A stretch of 64,000 bases of DNA. It comes from Berberis thunbergii (taxonomy: Eukaryota; Streptophyta; Magnoliopsida; Ranunculales; Berberidaceae). Of the stretch, positions 11,501 through 22,772 are shown in pieces (positions within the stretch are counted from its first letter, which is position 1; each line of letters opens with the position of its first letter). Below the pieces are notes generated by a model. It did not search any database. It was not told where the DNA came from and saw nothing but the letters and a program-made list of their open reading frames with translations. The position numbers and the translations under genes were made by a program. The DNA is taken from positions 620,001-684,000 of the forward strand of contig QNQO01000530.1 in assembly GCA_003290165.1 (NCBI GenBank), written 5' to 3'.

Positions 11501-14500
11501 ACCTCAACATTTTCTTAAAATACATTTAATAAGATGCTAAAATTAAATGGTGAAAAATTAGAAAAAAGAAGAATGACGCAAATCTACGAGTCTTGTCTTT
11601 TAAAGTTTTCATCAAGCGTGCCTTCGATTTGTTTTTTATTTTTATTCTGGCACATCGCTGAATATACACAGTCTACCAAGTCAATATGACTGTTCCCCGA
11701 GTCTCATTGCCTGTGTCGCCTTCTTCCCATATGTGTCTATTGTTTGATACAACTGCTAATTTCTCTTAATTTCATTTAGAACTCCATATTTACTGTACTT
11801 TAAAGTAATAATTTGCATGGTACTCCTCTTTTAAGTATTAGAAGCAAATGCCTTCTCTTGGACACTGGAGATGGATAAAGAAATTGCAGCGCATCACAAA
11901 AATGCTGGTGATGGTTGTGAGATGATGCGCCTGCAACTCGATCCTGCCAACTTTTTTTTTTTTTTTGGGTCCGAGCCATGAAAGATCTATTGCTACCAGA
12001 GCCCCTTAGTGGTTATTTGTCTCTACCAGAGCCCTTGTTGTGTGTGTGTGTGTATTTATAAATTCAAATCTATAAGGTAATAGAAATTCATTGAGGGAAA
12101 TGACCTTCAAGACAAGACTCGAAGCATATTAAAATGGATATATATCCATATTTTCATTCTTCTATTCTGCCAGTAGGTTTTTTAACAAACCAGTTGATGT
12201 TATTTCCTCATATATCAGGTACAATATCTATATTCTTAAGGCGCTCTCAACAATGAACGATCCAAATGGATCTGGTATTACCGCCATCAATGATTTCATT
12301 GAGGTGAGATGGAAATTGATTGCCGTCTTTTTGGCCTTGGATCATGTTGGTTTCCCTGTTGATCTCATTTCTGTCTTAAGAAGCTCCAATTTGGATCAAT
12401 GCTAAAGTACTTGCACAGTTTTCAGATGTTGAAAATGATAGTTTAATTACAAACTGAGTAAAATGCATGGTGCTGTAAATTTGATGAAAATTTAGACATT
12501 TTCAACTCTTTAATTATGAAAGCTTAAATATTATTTTTCACATGGTTGTCTAGAGTTCAAGGTTGAAGCCAGGCACTGCTTTCCCTAGAGCTTGGTCTAT
12601 ACAGCAGTCTCTGGAATATTTAGAGAAGCTGGTCCAGCTCAACCTGGGTTAATCCTGGTCGTCAGTCAGATCTGGCCATATAAATCCTTGTATAGTTATA
12701 TTCACTTTCAGAGGTTCAAACATATGTTATGTTGATGCTTTTTAGGATTTAAACACTCATCATAAAATTGAAAGTGTCAAGTTTCACAGTAGTACTTTGT
12801 AAATTCATCATCCAAGGGTATAGCCATTATTTGTTTGGATGACATCATTTCTATTTTAACTTTGTCAAGTGAAAAGTACCAGATGCATGGGATAAAACAT
12901 CATTCAAAGGTATGCTAACGCATAATTGATCTTAGGGGAGTATAATAGGCACAGGTAAAGGCACATAATGATGTATGGCATGCTAGAAGTATACTGAAAT
13001 TTGCTTTATGCAAAGACATGCTACATGCACCACATAAATTTTATTTAGCAATACAAATGAAGTTAAAAGTGAGGTAATGTTCTAGTTTTCATGTCTCAAG
13101 ATGTACTCACTCAAAAATATTTTGACCTAATCAAGACTTGATTTTTCATATGGAAAAATTTCCCAATTTTCATTTTGTTTCGAAATTGCCCCCCTTCCTC
13201 CAATTTGGGAGATTTTGTTATCTTAAATAGTTTAAAATAAAAATAAAAATAAAAATAAAAATAAAAATGAATACATGGTAATTATCAATGCAGGGGGTTT
13301 CATAAGTTCTCTTTCTTTTGAAATTTTCTCTCTTTACACCTTTCTACTTTTTCATGTTGGTAAGAATACATGTCTTTGCGGATGAAAAATTAGTAATAAG
13401 CTATGTAACAACAACCATGAACTGATATCGGTATCCAACACAGATGTGTGTCGAATGCGAAAAAAAACACAAAATGGGATATATTGGTGACACGCCTGGA
13501 CATTTTAGTGTTAATTTTATATTTTAGCAATAACTTTCGATATTGGTACCCGTGTACTCTTAACGTGCCGTAATATGCTTGTAACTAAAGTATGGAGTGG
13601 CCAATGGGAGTATTTGTGAGTCTTGAGTCTTGACACACGTATCCGACGTGTTTGTGTTTGACCATTTTTAAAAAAAAAATTATTTTATAAATAGTGTCCT
13701 TGTTATATTTAACAAATAAGCAAAAAACAAATACCAAGAGAAAAGGCAATATTGTTTCAATTCCCTGAGCAGTAGTTTCTTCTTGCCAGCTGTTTCTTGT
13801 CATCCTATTCATTTTTCTAAAAGATGTTTTCATTGCAGCAAAATTATGAAGTTCCACCCAATTTTAGAAGAATGTTAAGTGCAAAGCTGAGGAGACTTGT
13901 TGCTCAGGAGAAGATTGAAAAGGTGAATGCTTTCCTTTGACTTCTTTTGTCATTTTGTAAGATTCTTTGGACTTGCTATTCGTTGATAAGAATTTATTTC
14001 CATCATATTGATCCAAGAATTATGGGTTTTGATGATATTTTAACTAGTTTTCAATAGCCCTCAAGTTTTTCATTTTCCAATTGATTACGAGGGGAGTGAA
14101 AACAAAACTAATAACAAAGAGGTCACACCTTAATGCAAATGAATTTGACTGGATGCTTCTAGACCCACTCTTGCTTTCGTTAAAGATACCTGCCGTCTTA
14201 ATTGTAAGTTCCATTATTCGTTTGACATTAAGGAATATCAGAGACAGTAGGGTATAGTTTTTGTGTGGTATCATGATTCATTTTTTCATAGTTGAATTGG
14301 TGATATATTCAATTGAAATACGTGCCTCTGATCTGAGTTTTCAAGTTAGGAACATCAGTTCCCAAGTTACCACATACCTGACATACTTTGGAACAGTGGA
14401 AATTTGTTGTACTATGAGAGAATTTTTTTGTTATACTAGTGTCTTGAATAATTTTAAATTCATCAAAGTCGGTTTTGTAGATTAGCAAAGCTAGATTGAG

Positions 14501-17500
14501 ATATTTGTTGTAGTTACTATTCACAATAATTATTAGCTTGGAAGCATGGCCATATGAAAACATGCATCGATATTTCCCTTTGAAAATTTTAGCATTACGC
14601 TTCTTTTTATGATGAATAAAACATTCTCACTGAAAAGAAAGGGAGAGGATGCAACTGAGGACACCATTTGTAGGGATTGGCCTCCTGTTTTGGAGCAGAT
14701 GTGCCACACTTGCTTGAAAAAGGGCCAACTAAAAAGAGTAGGTTATCCATACAAACTACAACGATTAACCGTCAGTATTCTCCCATGGCTAATCGTCCAA
14801 ATAAGGTAATTTATAGGCATAGTACATACTGTGCGATCTGCGTGCATCAGTAAGAGTTTAATGGACCGAATACTACTTTTTAGCTTGATTCGTATCTATG
14901 TTTCGTGGTGCAGTATCAACAGGATTTTGTTGAATCAAGGCATGAAAATTTTCTTGAAAAAGTTGGTTTCCCAAGACACTGTAAATTAAGTGTTTTTTTT
15001 TTTCAAGGAAAAACTGTTTCAAAACTTGGAAGCACTTATAAGAGCTTCTCTAATGATAAAAGTTTAACCAAAAGCTAAATTTAGGGGTCCTCCTATTCTT
15101 TCATCACTCCAATTGCATCCCCTATTTTATCTTTTTCATCATTATTTAAATATATTTTTCATATTTTCATCCCCCAATTTCTTTTGTTTTGATTTTTGAT
15201 TTTGTTTTAAATTTAGAAATTAAAGATTTGAAATATTTTAATGATATTTCAAAATTTAGGGAATGATTGATTGCTCCTAAATTTAGGGCGAAGTTGAATG
15301 TGAAGTTAAAATGAGAATGGTTTAGGGATCCATTGGAGCATGCAATTTCTCACATTTTTGGCTATTTTAGGGGATCCATTTGAGATGCTCTAAATTAGTC
15401 ATGCTCTCCATTGTGTACAATGTGATCTTCTTGCTTTTTGTTTATTTGCGATTTATTGTAACACGAGAAATGATATTATATATAAGGAATATCTTTTGAG
15501 TAGTGAGTATTATTCTTATAGTTAAAGATAGATTGCTTCTATTTTTTTTTTTTTTCCATAAATCCACAAGGCAGTAATGTCAAATAGGTTTCTTGATATC
15601 TTTCTTCAACTTAATATATTTTATTAAAATGAGATTTATCAATATCTTATTGATGTCCTCGCTCCTATGTTTATTCTTATGTTCTAATTTTACTTATTCT
15701 CACGCTTACATTTTTTGGTCTAATGCGATTCTATTTATCCATTTGTATGTTCAACAAGTGTATTTAAACTTATTTCATCCTGATTCATATTTTCCTATAT
15801 TTTTAATTAATTTTTCCACATCTTCCATGTTTTCCCACATTTTTTTGCGCCATTACATAACCAAATTTTTCCCCGGAAAAAGCTTTTCATTTCCGAAGGG
15901 AACAAGTTTTTTTTAATTGAAAACTAAAGCCTAAACCTTACATCTTATACTAACTTTGTAGGCAGTTAGCTGCTTGCACGAAACCCCAACCACCAAAGCC
16001 AAATAGATCAAAGGAATGTACACTTGAGAATTGAAATGTATTGTGGAATATGTGAAATGCTAATTTTACATATCTGTCTTTGCCACTCATCTTTTAACAT
16101 TGTTTGTACTGGTTAGCTATGCAGTTAAAATGGATAACAAACCTATAACCTCTAATGCACTGACTCGTCGGAAAATCCTCGTATCACGTGTCAAATACGT
16201 GTCGGACACGGACACGCGCTCGACACGTATTTGACACGTGGTCAATGGTCAAAATTCGTTGACAGACACCGACACGTCTTGGACACGGTCTGGACACGTT
16301 GAGAGATCGATGGACATCGATCGATCTGTCAAGAGGGAGAGATCGATCGAGAGAGGGAGGGATTGATTTCGATAGAGAGGAAGAGATCTTACCTTCTTTC
16401 GTTTGTTTTTATTTTTTTTCCTGTGATTTCTCTTTTTGTGATGCCAAGAATGGCTGGTTCAATTCAGAGATGTGTGTGGCTGAATGGTGGAACGATCTTG
16501 TTGATTGGAGCGATCCAGAGATTTTTTTGTTATTGAGAAAGTCATGGAGGAGATCTGTTGAGTTGGGAGGAAGACCTTGCTGTTATGAAATGAAGGAAAG
16601 AAGATAAACTATATGGAAGTGGAATAATTAAATAAATGAGACAGAGATTATTCAAACTAAAGTCTGATTTTGGAAGAATTTTTGTTTTGCCCATTGGGCC
16701 TTTTGCTCCTTGTGTCACTCTCCAATAAAATCATGACACATGGAATAACTCTATCAGATAGTTATGCAGTTTTTGTTCATTTTATTTGCATGTAAGCATT
16801 CTAAGCCATGTATATGTTAAAAAAATAAGTTTGACCGTGTCGCCGAGTTCTATTTTTTTTGAAAATTGCTTAGTCGCCGTGTCGTATCCGTGTTCGACAC
16901 GACACGCGTATTCGAGTCCGTGCATCATAGCTCATAATAGTCCAAAAGCATTATAGGTTATAACGGGATATGTCAGTATGTAACAGAATAATTTTTTAAT
17001 ACCCTACAAAGTATTAATATGTTATAGAGTCAAAAAAGTAAATTATGTTCATAAGATTAAATTCAAAAAAAAAAAACATTTTCCCTTCGTATGAGAGTGA
17101 GATCGCAAAAATTCTCACCCCCGTGAAGCGTTATATTGGAGTTATAATGCCGTTTTAACTGCACAGCTGTTTAGACACTTCATTTTTGTAGAAAAGTGTA
17201 ATTTAATTGGGATTCTGTTATGATGATTATAAATTGAAATGCAGTCATGTGTTTCAGCTTCCAGTTGGGGAGCACGACAGCATGGTTGTGTTCATGCTTG
17301 CTAATCATCTTATTCTTATTTGTCCTATTGTCAAACTCTAGATACAGAATAGTTATAAGATAAAAAAAGATGCCTTGTTTGGAACAAGAACACCAACTCT
17401 GAAGCAAAAAGAGATTCGTCCAATGCCCCCGCCACAAACAGCAACACTCAATGACGGTATTGAAGAAGCGGCAATTACAGCTGCATATAGGATTGCTGAC

Positions 17501-17740
17501 GCAGAAAACAAGTCCTTTTTGGCAGATACAGCTGTTAAGGAGGCAGAAAGGGTTGCAAAGATGGCCGAAGAGTCTGATTCATTACTTCAGCTAGCAAAGG
17601 AGATATATGAACGATGTAACGACGACAACCTCTCTTTCAGTCATTGAGAATTCTTTCATCCGTTCCAACCGTCTTTTTCATTAACTAAAAAAAATCATCT
17701 TGTTACAGGTTTAAGTGGTGAAATTGTGTCTATGGCGTAA
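5550..17740 (+). CDS. Single Myb histone / telomere repeat-binding factor (TRB/SMH family)
   Basis: Exons: 5550-5699, 9947-10281, 10409-10444, 12219-12303, 13839-13922, 17342-17615, 17709-17740. Phases agree at every junction, giving 331 aa, close to the usual ~300 aa of the family. The N-terminal Myb/SANT domain (residues ~1-60) begins [20 protein letters not shown] and continues DKWRNMSV across intron 1. An H1/H5 globular domain follows at ~174-238 ([20 protein letters not shown]), then an Ala/Glu-rich coiled coil (~255-315). The protein ends [10 protein letters not shown], a typical family terminus, which supports the short last exon over the stop at 17645. Such proteins bind telomeric DNA and telobox promoters in the nucleus. 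Odd points: a 36-nt exon 3, and a linker in exon 2 (10112-10231) made of eight 15-bp repeats encoding Asp/Ala/Thr/Lys-rich pentapeptides. The start is the first in-frame ATG; GGAGCT follows it. Confidence 0.95.
5700..7197 (+). other. TRB intron 1, first part
   Basis: Starts with the donor GTCAAA at 5700; intron 1 runs to 9946. I see no recognisable genes or bounded repeats in these 1.5 kb, only AT-rich sequence. Confidence 0.6.
7198..8223. mobile_element. Foldback/MULE-like element with ~190-bp terminal inverted repeats
   Basis: The left arm (about 7198-7390) and the right arm (about 8063-8223) are inverted copies of each other. Shared landmarks include CATTTTGAAA, TTTCAGTATGGGGT, TTGACTTACCATGACCAACC (right arm, complement: TTGACTTGCCTTGACCAACC) and AAAGTCAAAATAACC. 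The middle, about 670 bp, is non-coding. Long arms without coding sequence suggest a non-autonomous Mutator-like or foldback element. A target duplication could not be settled; TAATTATTTTA occurs near both ends. Confidence 0.7.
8340..9510 (+). mobile_element. LINE fragment (ORF1 end and start of ORF2 endonuclease), degenerate
   Basis: This part of intron 1 is richer in GC and purine runs than its surroundings and holds a 107-aa frame (9062-9385) of no known domain. Just after it, at about 9466-9506, the translation reads KFL, then [12 protein letters not shown] after a shift. That matches the start of plant LINE ORF2 endonucleases (SWNCRGL), with bases missing between the two halves. The earlier frame would then be ORF1 residue. 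It is an inference from one motif. Confidence 0.45.
10112..10231 (+). repeat. Coding 15-bp minisatellite in TRB exon 2
   Basis: Eight in-frame units of 15 bp, consensus GATGCTACTGCAAAG, differ from each other by one to four bases. They encode pentapeptides such as [15 protein letters not shown] and NATAK. The region is a hydrophilic linker between the Myb and H1 domains, and length change by whole units would keep the frame. Confidence 0.9.
10445..12218 (+). other. TRB intron 3
   Basis: Bounded by GTAAGT and TATATCAG. It holds a T-run near 11951-11968 and a short (GT)n at about 12039-12052. Nothing else was recognised. Confidence 0.7.
12304..13838 (+). other. TRB intron 4
   Basis: Bounded by GTGAGA and TTGCAG. 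Contains an (AAAAAT)n microsatellite at about 13233-13268. Stretches near 13410-13650 with ACACG and GTATCC motifs loosely recall the CACG-rich element in intron 5. No coding sequence seen. Confidence 0.65.
15041..15391. mobile_element. MITE in TRB intron 5
   Basis: Ends AGAGCTTCTCTAATG (left) and, on the other strand, AGAGCATCTCAAATG (right) form short terminal inverted repeats of the widespread plant GAGCATCTCCAA type. The 351-bp interior is AT-rich and contains TTTAGGGG/CCCCTAAA motifs near both ends. No transposase is present, and the target duplication is not clear. Confidence 0.6.
16155..16925. mobile_element. CACG-rich inverted-repeat element in TRB intron 5
   Basis: Ends ATGCACTGACTCG and CGAGTCCGTGCAT are inverted copies at 12 of 13 positions. 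Next to both ends lie blocks rich in GACACG/CGTGTC (about 16190-16300 and 16870-16912), which can fold on each other. The centre holds a 102-aa open frame (16299-16607) beginning in GATCGATC simple sequence; I do not regard it as a gene. The base composition differs sharply from the surrounding AT-rich intron. Confidence 0.55.
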
Positions 17741-18130
17741 GCTGTGCAGAATTCGATGAAGGCATTACAGAAAGCAAGGCACCTTCCCAGCGCCATTAGA
17801 AGTTGTTTATGAGTCTTGTGCCAACATATTCTGGTCGTCTGGTACTTGTAATATCTGAGTAGAGTAGACTTGTAATATCTGAGTAGAGTAGAGTTAGTTC
17901 TTTTTTTGCGAAGATGAATGTGTCATACAGGTCCTTCCGTGTTCTCTCATGTCACTTGCTAAGATACTGGTCCATTATTTCAGTTTACAGTCCAGTGACT
18001 TGAATTTTGAGATGATGAGTTTGTGTTGTGTTTATGTTTAATTTCAAATAATGCGCTTTGTATGTTGTTTTGGCATTTAAGACAGTTAGGGATAAATATG
18101 CTCCGAGTATAGATTTTAAATTGGTTATGA
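17741..18130 (+). other. 3'UTR and downstream region of the TRB gene
   Basis: Begins directly after the TAA stop. A short direct repeat (TTGTAATATCTGAGTAGAGTA, twice at about 17845-17890) is present. The poly(A) site cannot be placed from sequence alone. Confidence 0.4.
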
Positions 18131-18379
18131 ATTATCTTTAATTGTACATTCTCACAGGAAATCTTAGATGGAGTGGGAGGTTCTCCTTGATCACCAATTC
18201 CCCAAGACAAGACAGAGTAAGTCTGTGCCCTGGCCCAAACCCACCTTCAAGTTCCAACAGCAGATTTAAGCCTCGTCCGAAAGATTTTCTTCTCATGGAC
18301 AGTTATATTTCTTGCAGTGCACCCCTCATCTGGATCCCGTGCTTGTGGCAGGCTTCCACAAGCAACAAGCTGCAATGTT

Positions 18380-18640
18380 GTTGCAAACCGCTGGCCATTT
18401 GCAACATGACCAGGTCCTAATAATGATCGCAGGTTGATGAGCTTTCACATCTGCTGTGATCATCGAGTTGTAATCCCTCATGTCTGGTTGGAAGCCTTGC
18501 ATGATGAAGTTTGCCTGCCTTCATCCATGTGAAGCAATGATAACTGTTAAGCTGTCATCAAGATGGATGTCGTTTTTAGTCATCTTTTTAAGAGTTCCTC
18601 TGCGTCATCTATACCATTGTCCTGTGCATGTCAATGAGTT
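18380..18640 (-). pseudogene. Fragment resembling a pentatricopeptide-repeat (PPR) gene
   Basis: Read on the minus strand, two neighbouring frames give IDDAEELLKKMTKNDIHLDD and then MQGFQPDMRDYNSMI. These have the spacing and residues of PPR motifs (…M…G..PD…YNSMI). Stops and a frame change separate the pieces, and no start codon or transit peptide is visible. The GC content is higher than in the flanking DNA from about 18160. This is probably a gene fragment carried here by duplication or transposition; the family call rests on motif resemblance only. Confidence 0.45.
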
Positions 18641-19128
18641 TGGAGTAGTCATGGAGATTTAGCTGCAAAGCCTCCCAGTTATCTACATGAATGAGAAGTA
18701 GGAATCGTCTTCTTTGACCTATAGATGTTTTAATCTAGGCCATTTGCTATCCGGTTAATCTCGACCGTGGGTGACAGCTTAATGTGCCTTGCACTGCCTC
18801 AGAATTTTCTTCTGGTAAAAGGAGCTTTGCTTAATGTGATGTGCCATTAGAAACCAAGTAATTAGTTTTGCTTAAATAGTCGGATTTGATTATCCTTATT
18901 ATCAAAAAAAAAAAAAAAACTTTGATCATCCCCAGAGTAATAGTGATTGCCCGACCAAGTGAAAATGATTTTGAAGTTAGAAACTTTGTTTTCCTTCCTA
19001 AATTCTCTTCAATAGACTGAACAACCATCTACATATATCAAAGCACAAGTACGTAAGATCAAACTTTACTGATAGTAGATTCAAGTAATAGGTTTTTTGT
19101 CTATTGAATTCTATTTATTTATATTTAG

Positions 19129-19327
19129 AACCCCAAATAATATTTTTTTTTTGGAAGTTGAGCTGGGTTTGTATAGGATTCCATAACCTATCCACGAGAT
19201 GCGACCTACTGGTCAACACCACCCCGAAAGAAACGATGCGGCCGGCGGGTCTCAAAGCAAGGACGTGGGGACTAATCCCACACCTCCTTAACCACTCGAC
19301 CATAACCCTTTGGCAACCCCAAATAAT
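19129..19327 (-). mobile_element. tRNA-derived SINE with 13-bp target duplications
   Basis: On the minus strand the insert (19142-19314) has a box A-like TGGTCGAGTGGTTAAGG and a box B-like GCTTTGAGACCC, as expected of an RNA polymerase III promoter. It ends in an A-run, seen as a T-run at 19143-19153. The flanks AACCCCAAATAAT at 19129-19141 and 19315-19327 are perfect 13-bp duplications. Size (~173 bp), promoter, tail and duplications together identify a SINE. Confidence 0.85.
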
Positions 19328-19710
19328 TTATTTAGAAGTATTGTTAGGAAACTCAACACGATGGTGTGGTGAGGTATTCTCAAAATGGTGATGATCAGGT
19401 TCTTCTACTGGTGAACCGTATTGGGAGACTGGTTATCTATGATAGGAGTGAAAGCCATGGTATACATCTTTTTAATAAATTCACCGAAGTTTGTGGAGCC
19501 TGTTATGTAGGATTCAAAATTCTATAGGTTTGCTATCATGTATAAAAGTTGTGGATTCTTCGTGAAAAACTCGGTCTTCTGTATGAGCTTACAAATTCTC
19601 ACAACCATCGTCATGTCTTACAAGTATCAGTATACAGGGATAGATAACAGTGATGAACTAACTAGGTGATATCGCACCAGCATGGAGTCATAAAATGATT
19701 GTCAAGGATC
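19328..19710. other. Intergenic, nothing recognised
   Basis: Between the SINE and the plastid-derived fragment I see no coding sequence or bounded repeat. Confidence 0.5.
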
Positions 19711-19828
19711 GATTAGCTCTCCATGGAAAGGAGGTGTGATCCAGCCTCACCTTCCAGTATGGCTACATAGTTACGACTTCACTCCAGTCACATTGTTAGC
19801 TCTGCCAAATTAAACATCTCCCTCCTTG
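19711..19828 (-). pseudogene. Nuclear plastid insertion: 3' end of 16S rRNA and start of the rrn16-trnI spacer
   Basis: On the minus strand this reads into the 16S rRNA 3' terminus. The plus-strand strings GGAAAGGAGGTG(T)GATCCAGCC, CACCTTCCAGTA and ACGACTTCACTCCAGTCAC are the complement of the plastid/bacterial 16S 3' end, including the anti-Shine-Dalgarno region. ATTAGCTCTCC next to it fits the plastid 16S-trnI spacer. About ten substitutions and small indels show an old, non-functional transfer of ~120 bp. Confidence 0.85.
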
Positions 19829-20500
19829 AAAATTCAAGTTTGTGATTCAATATTCAAGCACCACATTGGCTTGTAGTTTGAAGTCGAGGAATCCTCATGT
19901 TCAAGTGACTATTAATCCACACAATACTACTATTTATCTTTTTAAAATCTTAAATTTCTTCATGTTTTTTGTTGTTTTAAGGTTATACTTGATCTCAGTA
20001 TATTGTAAGCAGGTATTTCAAGTTTATTTCACAAGTGTTCGATCATCAAAAGGATTTGTTACGCACAACCAATATTTGAAACAGAGTGGTGAGAAAAATC
20101 TATTCAAGTTGTAACAAAAAGTTTACCAATTGAATACACATGCTCACAACGGATTATTAGAGAACCCTCACATGTTATTGCCTCGTTGGTACTTGGGTTT
20201 CATTGCGAATTACAAGAGCATAACTTTGATGTGTTTTGTCACTGGATCTTGTCACTGTCATGAACACATTCACTCGCATCTTGAGGTCATCTTGATGTTA
20301 ATTTCCATTGCCTTCACGATATCCATTTTGAGAGTCACCTAACCTTTACTTGGTTTACCCAATGTAGGTCTTCAGGGGAACGTTCACAGGTACATCCTTA
20401 CATATGAGTTCTTGTCGAGGTAAAACCTCCTAGGTAAACAATCATGAACCAGAATCACTTGGATCGTATGGGACAAACTGATGCATTGAGAAGATTTCAA
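19829..20500. other. Intergenic, nothing recognised
   Basis: Only short open frames; I could not link them to a family. Confidence 0.5.
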
Positions 20501-20920
20501 TTTCTCATGCAATACCTTGAGCTGATTCTATACTCTATTAGCTATATGCTGAGAATTATAACAGAGACTAAAACATAAGAACCAAACCAGCAGAATTATG
20601 TTGTGCACAAGGTGGAAAAATAAAAGTTTTCACACCGATACTATTTTGTGTATAAGTTCAGACCTTTTGTCTATGAGATTACCAAATATACCTAAACTTA
20701 TCAAGACTATTGGAGATTCACAGAACTAACCCAACCACAACATCTGCATACTAGATGAAAGAACAGTACCAAATAATTCATAATCGACTACAAAATTTCA
20801 TAAGTTTCTATGCAACAGTTAAAAAAGAAGAAGCAGACAATGAAAACTAGATTGAAAGACTCCCACATTCTTACCAACAAAAGACACCCTCACACACAAA
20901 TTGTGAAGCGCTCAACTCAA

Positions 20921-22772
20921 TCAGAGTAAATCTGCAACGTTATTGGGAAGCTCTTCAATCACCACATTGTAGAACCTCTGGATGTCATACAGCATTCTTT
21001 CATCATCACGTGTCACGAAGTTGATTGAAACACCTTTCCTTCCAAATCGACCACTACGACCAATACGGTGGAGGTAGTTTTCTGGCTGAGTAGGCAAATC
21101 ATAATTAATGACCAAAGACACTTGTTGAACATCAATGCCACGGGCTAAGAGGTCAGTGGTGATCAGAACCCGAGACGACCCTGACCTGAACTCGCGCATA
21201 ATGATATCCCTAGTGTTCTGGTCCATGTCACCATGAGTGGCAGAAACTGTGTGATCACGGCTCCTCATCTTGTCAGTCAACCAGTCGACCTTTCTTCTGG
21301 TGTTCACAAAGATAACACTCTGAGTGATGGCCAGGGTCTCATAGAGGTCACATAGTGTCTCCAGTTTCCAATCTTCCTTCTCGACATTAACATAAAATTG
21401 CTTGATACCTTCTAGGGTGAGCTCATCGCGCTTTACTAATATTCTCACAGGCTTGTTCATGAACTTCCTAGTGATCTCAAGAGCTTCTGGAGGCATAGTA
21501 GCAGAAAAGACACCAACTTGAACTTTAGCAGGGAGGAGCTGGAAAATGTCATAGATCTGGAAACAGCACAAAATCATTAAAATGTCCGATAATCCAATCC
21601 AGCAAGAAATGTATGGAAACATAAAAGATTAATATTCAATTCACGGATCCATATTATTTCAGTATATATAGGTGGCATGAAAGAAGAGAAGTTAAAACAA
21701 AGCAGAAAAATGTATAAAAGAAAATTATCAAATGAGTGACGATACCTGATCCTTAAAACCCCGTGAGAGCATTTCATCAGCTTCATCCAATACGAACATC
21801 TTGATGTAATCAGCACGAAGAGACTGTCTGCGTAACATGTCAAAGACACGACCTGGAGTACCAACAACAACATGAACCCCGCTAGAAAGGATGCGTTGGT
21901 CTTCACGAACACTGGTTCCACCAACACAGGCATGAACTCTTACACCCAAATAATCACCAAGAGCTCGCATAACCTTCTCAATCTGTTGGGCCAGCTCCCT
22001 TGTAGGAGCAAGAACCAAAGCTTGACACTCAACTACTTCATAATCCAGTTGCTGCAGAATCCCAGAGCAGAAGGTTGCTGTCTTTCCAGTACCAGATTGT
22101 GCCTGTTGAATTACATCAAGCCCTTTGCAGAAGGGTACGATTCCTCTCTGCTGGATAGCAGATGGTTTTTCAAATCCTGCAAACAATGAAGTAAAGAATT
22201 TAGTCAACATGAACACTGGAAACCAAATAATTAATGAAAAATCAGAAAACTAGAATAAAATCTTTACACAATTACAAGCTCACCATAAGCGTAGATGCCT
22301 CTAAGAAGGTTCTCTTTCAGACTCATTTTGTCAAAGCTCTCAAAAACCTCATCATATGAGATGAAAAAGTTGTCCTCGTCCGCAAGCCTATATTCATAAA
22401 CCAAAAGTAACACTTGAGAATCACTGGTAATTAGTTAGCGAACTAATATTGAAATGCTTAATGCAATGCAAAACGTTCTGCATTCCAACCCTGCATCGGA
22501 GGCATTTTTTGCTGATAGCGCAAATTAATTAGTCTAGGAGCAATGATTGACATTTGTTTTCACAAATGTGTTCTGCCAAAAGCCAGCAGAGAACCTCATT
22601 TTTTATGCCAATTGAGGCTGAGTCCACAAAACCAATTGAGGATTATTTGGGTCTTCATGCTCTAATACATCTAAAATAGAATAATAAAAATGAAAGAGGC
22701 TTACACATCATTCAACTTGCTGTCAAATTGGCGAGCATCAAACTGTGATCCTTCGGGAGCCAATCCTGCCAT
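20921..22772 (-). CDS. EIF4A: Eukaryotic translation initiation factor 4A (DEAD-box RNA helicase)
   Basis: Coding exons on the minus strand: 22772-22705, 22387-22284, 22176-21746, 21556-20921, all with GT-AG borders and matching phases. The product is 412 aa, the normal plant eIF4A length. It starts [19 protein letters not shown] and ends NNVADLL. Motifs: Q-motif region (~58-70, [12 protein letters not shown]), Walker A AQSGTGKT (83-90), PTRELA, TPGR, DEAD (188-191), SAT (219-221), ARGID and HRIGRSGR (364-371), all intact. As part of eIF4F it unwinds 5' leaders of mRNAs in the cytoplasm using ATP. The stretch [15 protein letters not shown] and the following DKMSLKEN in the N-terminal extension look more diverged than the core. 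An untranslated exon lies upstream near 23924-24050. It is transcribed away from THO6. Confidence 0.97.

Larger units (their letters stand above)
13923..17341 (+). other. TRB intron 5
   Basis: 3.4 kb intron bounded by GTGAAT and AACTCTAG. Apart from the two inverted-repeat elements at 15041-15391 and 16155-16925 it is AT-rich with short open frames only. I saw no further structure. Confidence 0.7.

Noticed and set aside
17616..17647. TGA at 17645-17647 as the end of the TRB protein
   Set aside because: Splicing at GTAACG (17616) to the exon at 17709 gives the family-typical GEIVSMA terminus in frame, so the longer read-through is an intron.
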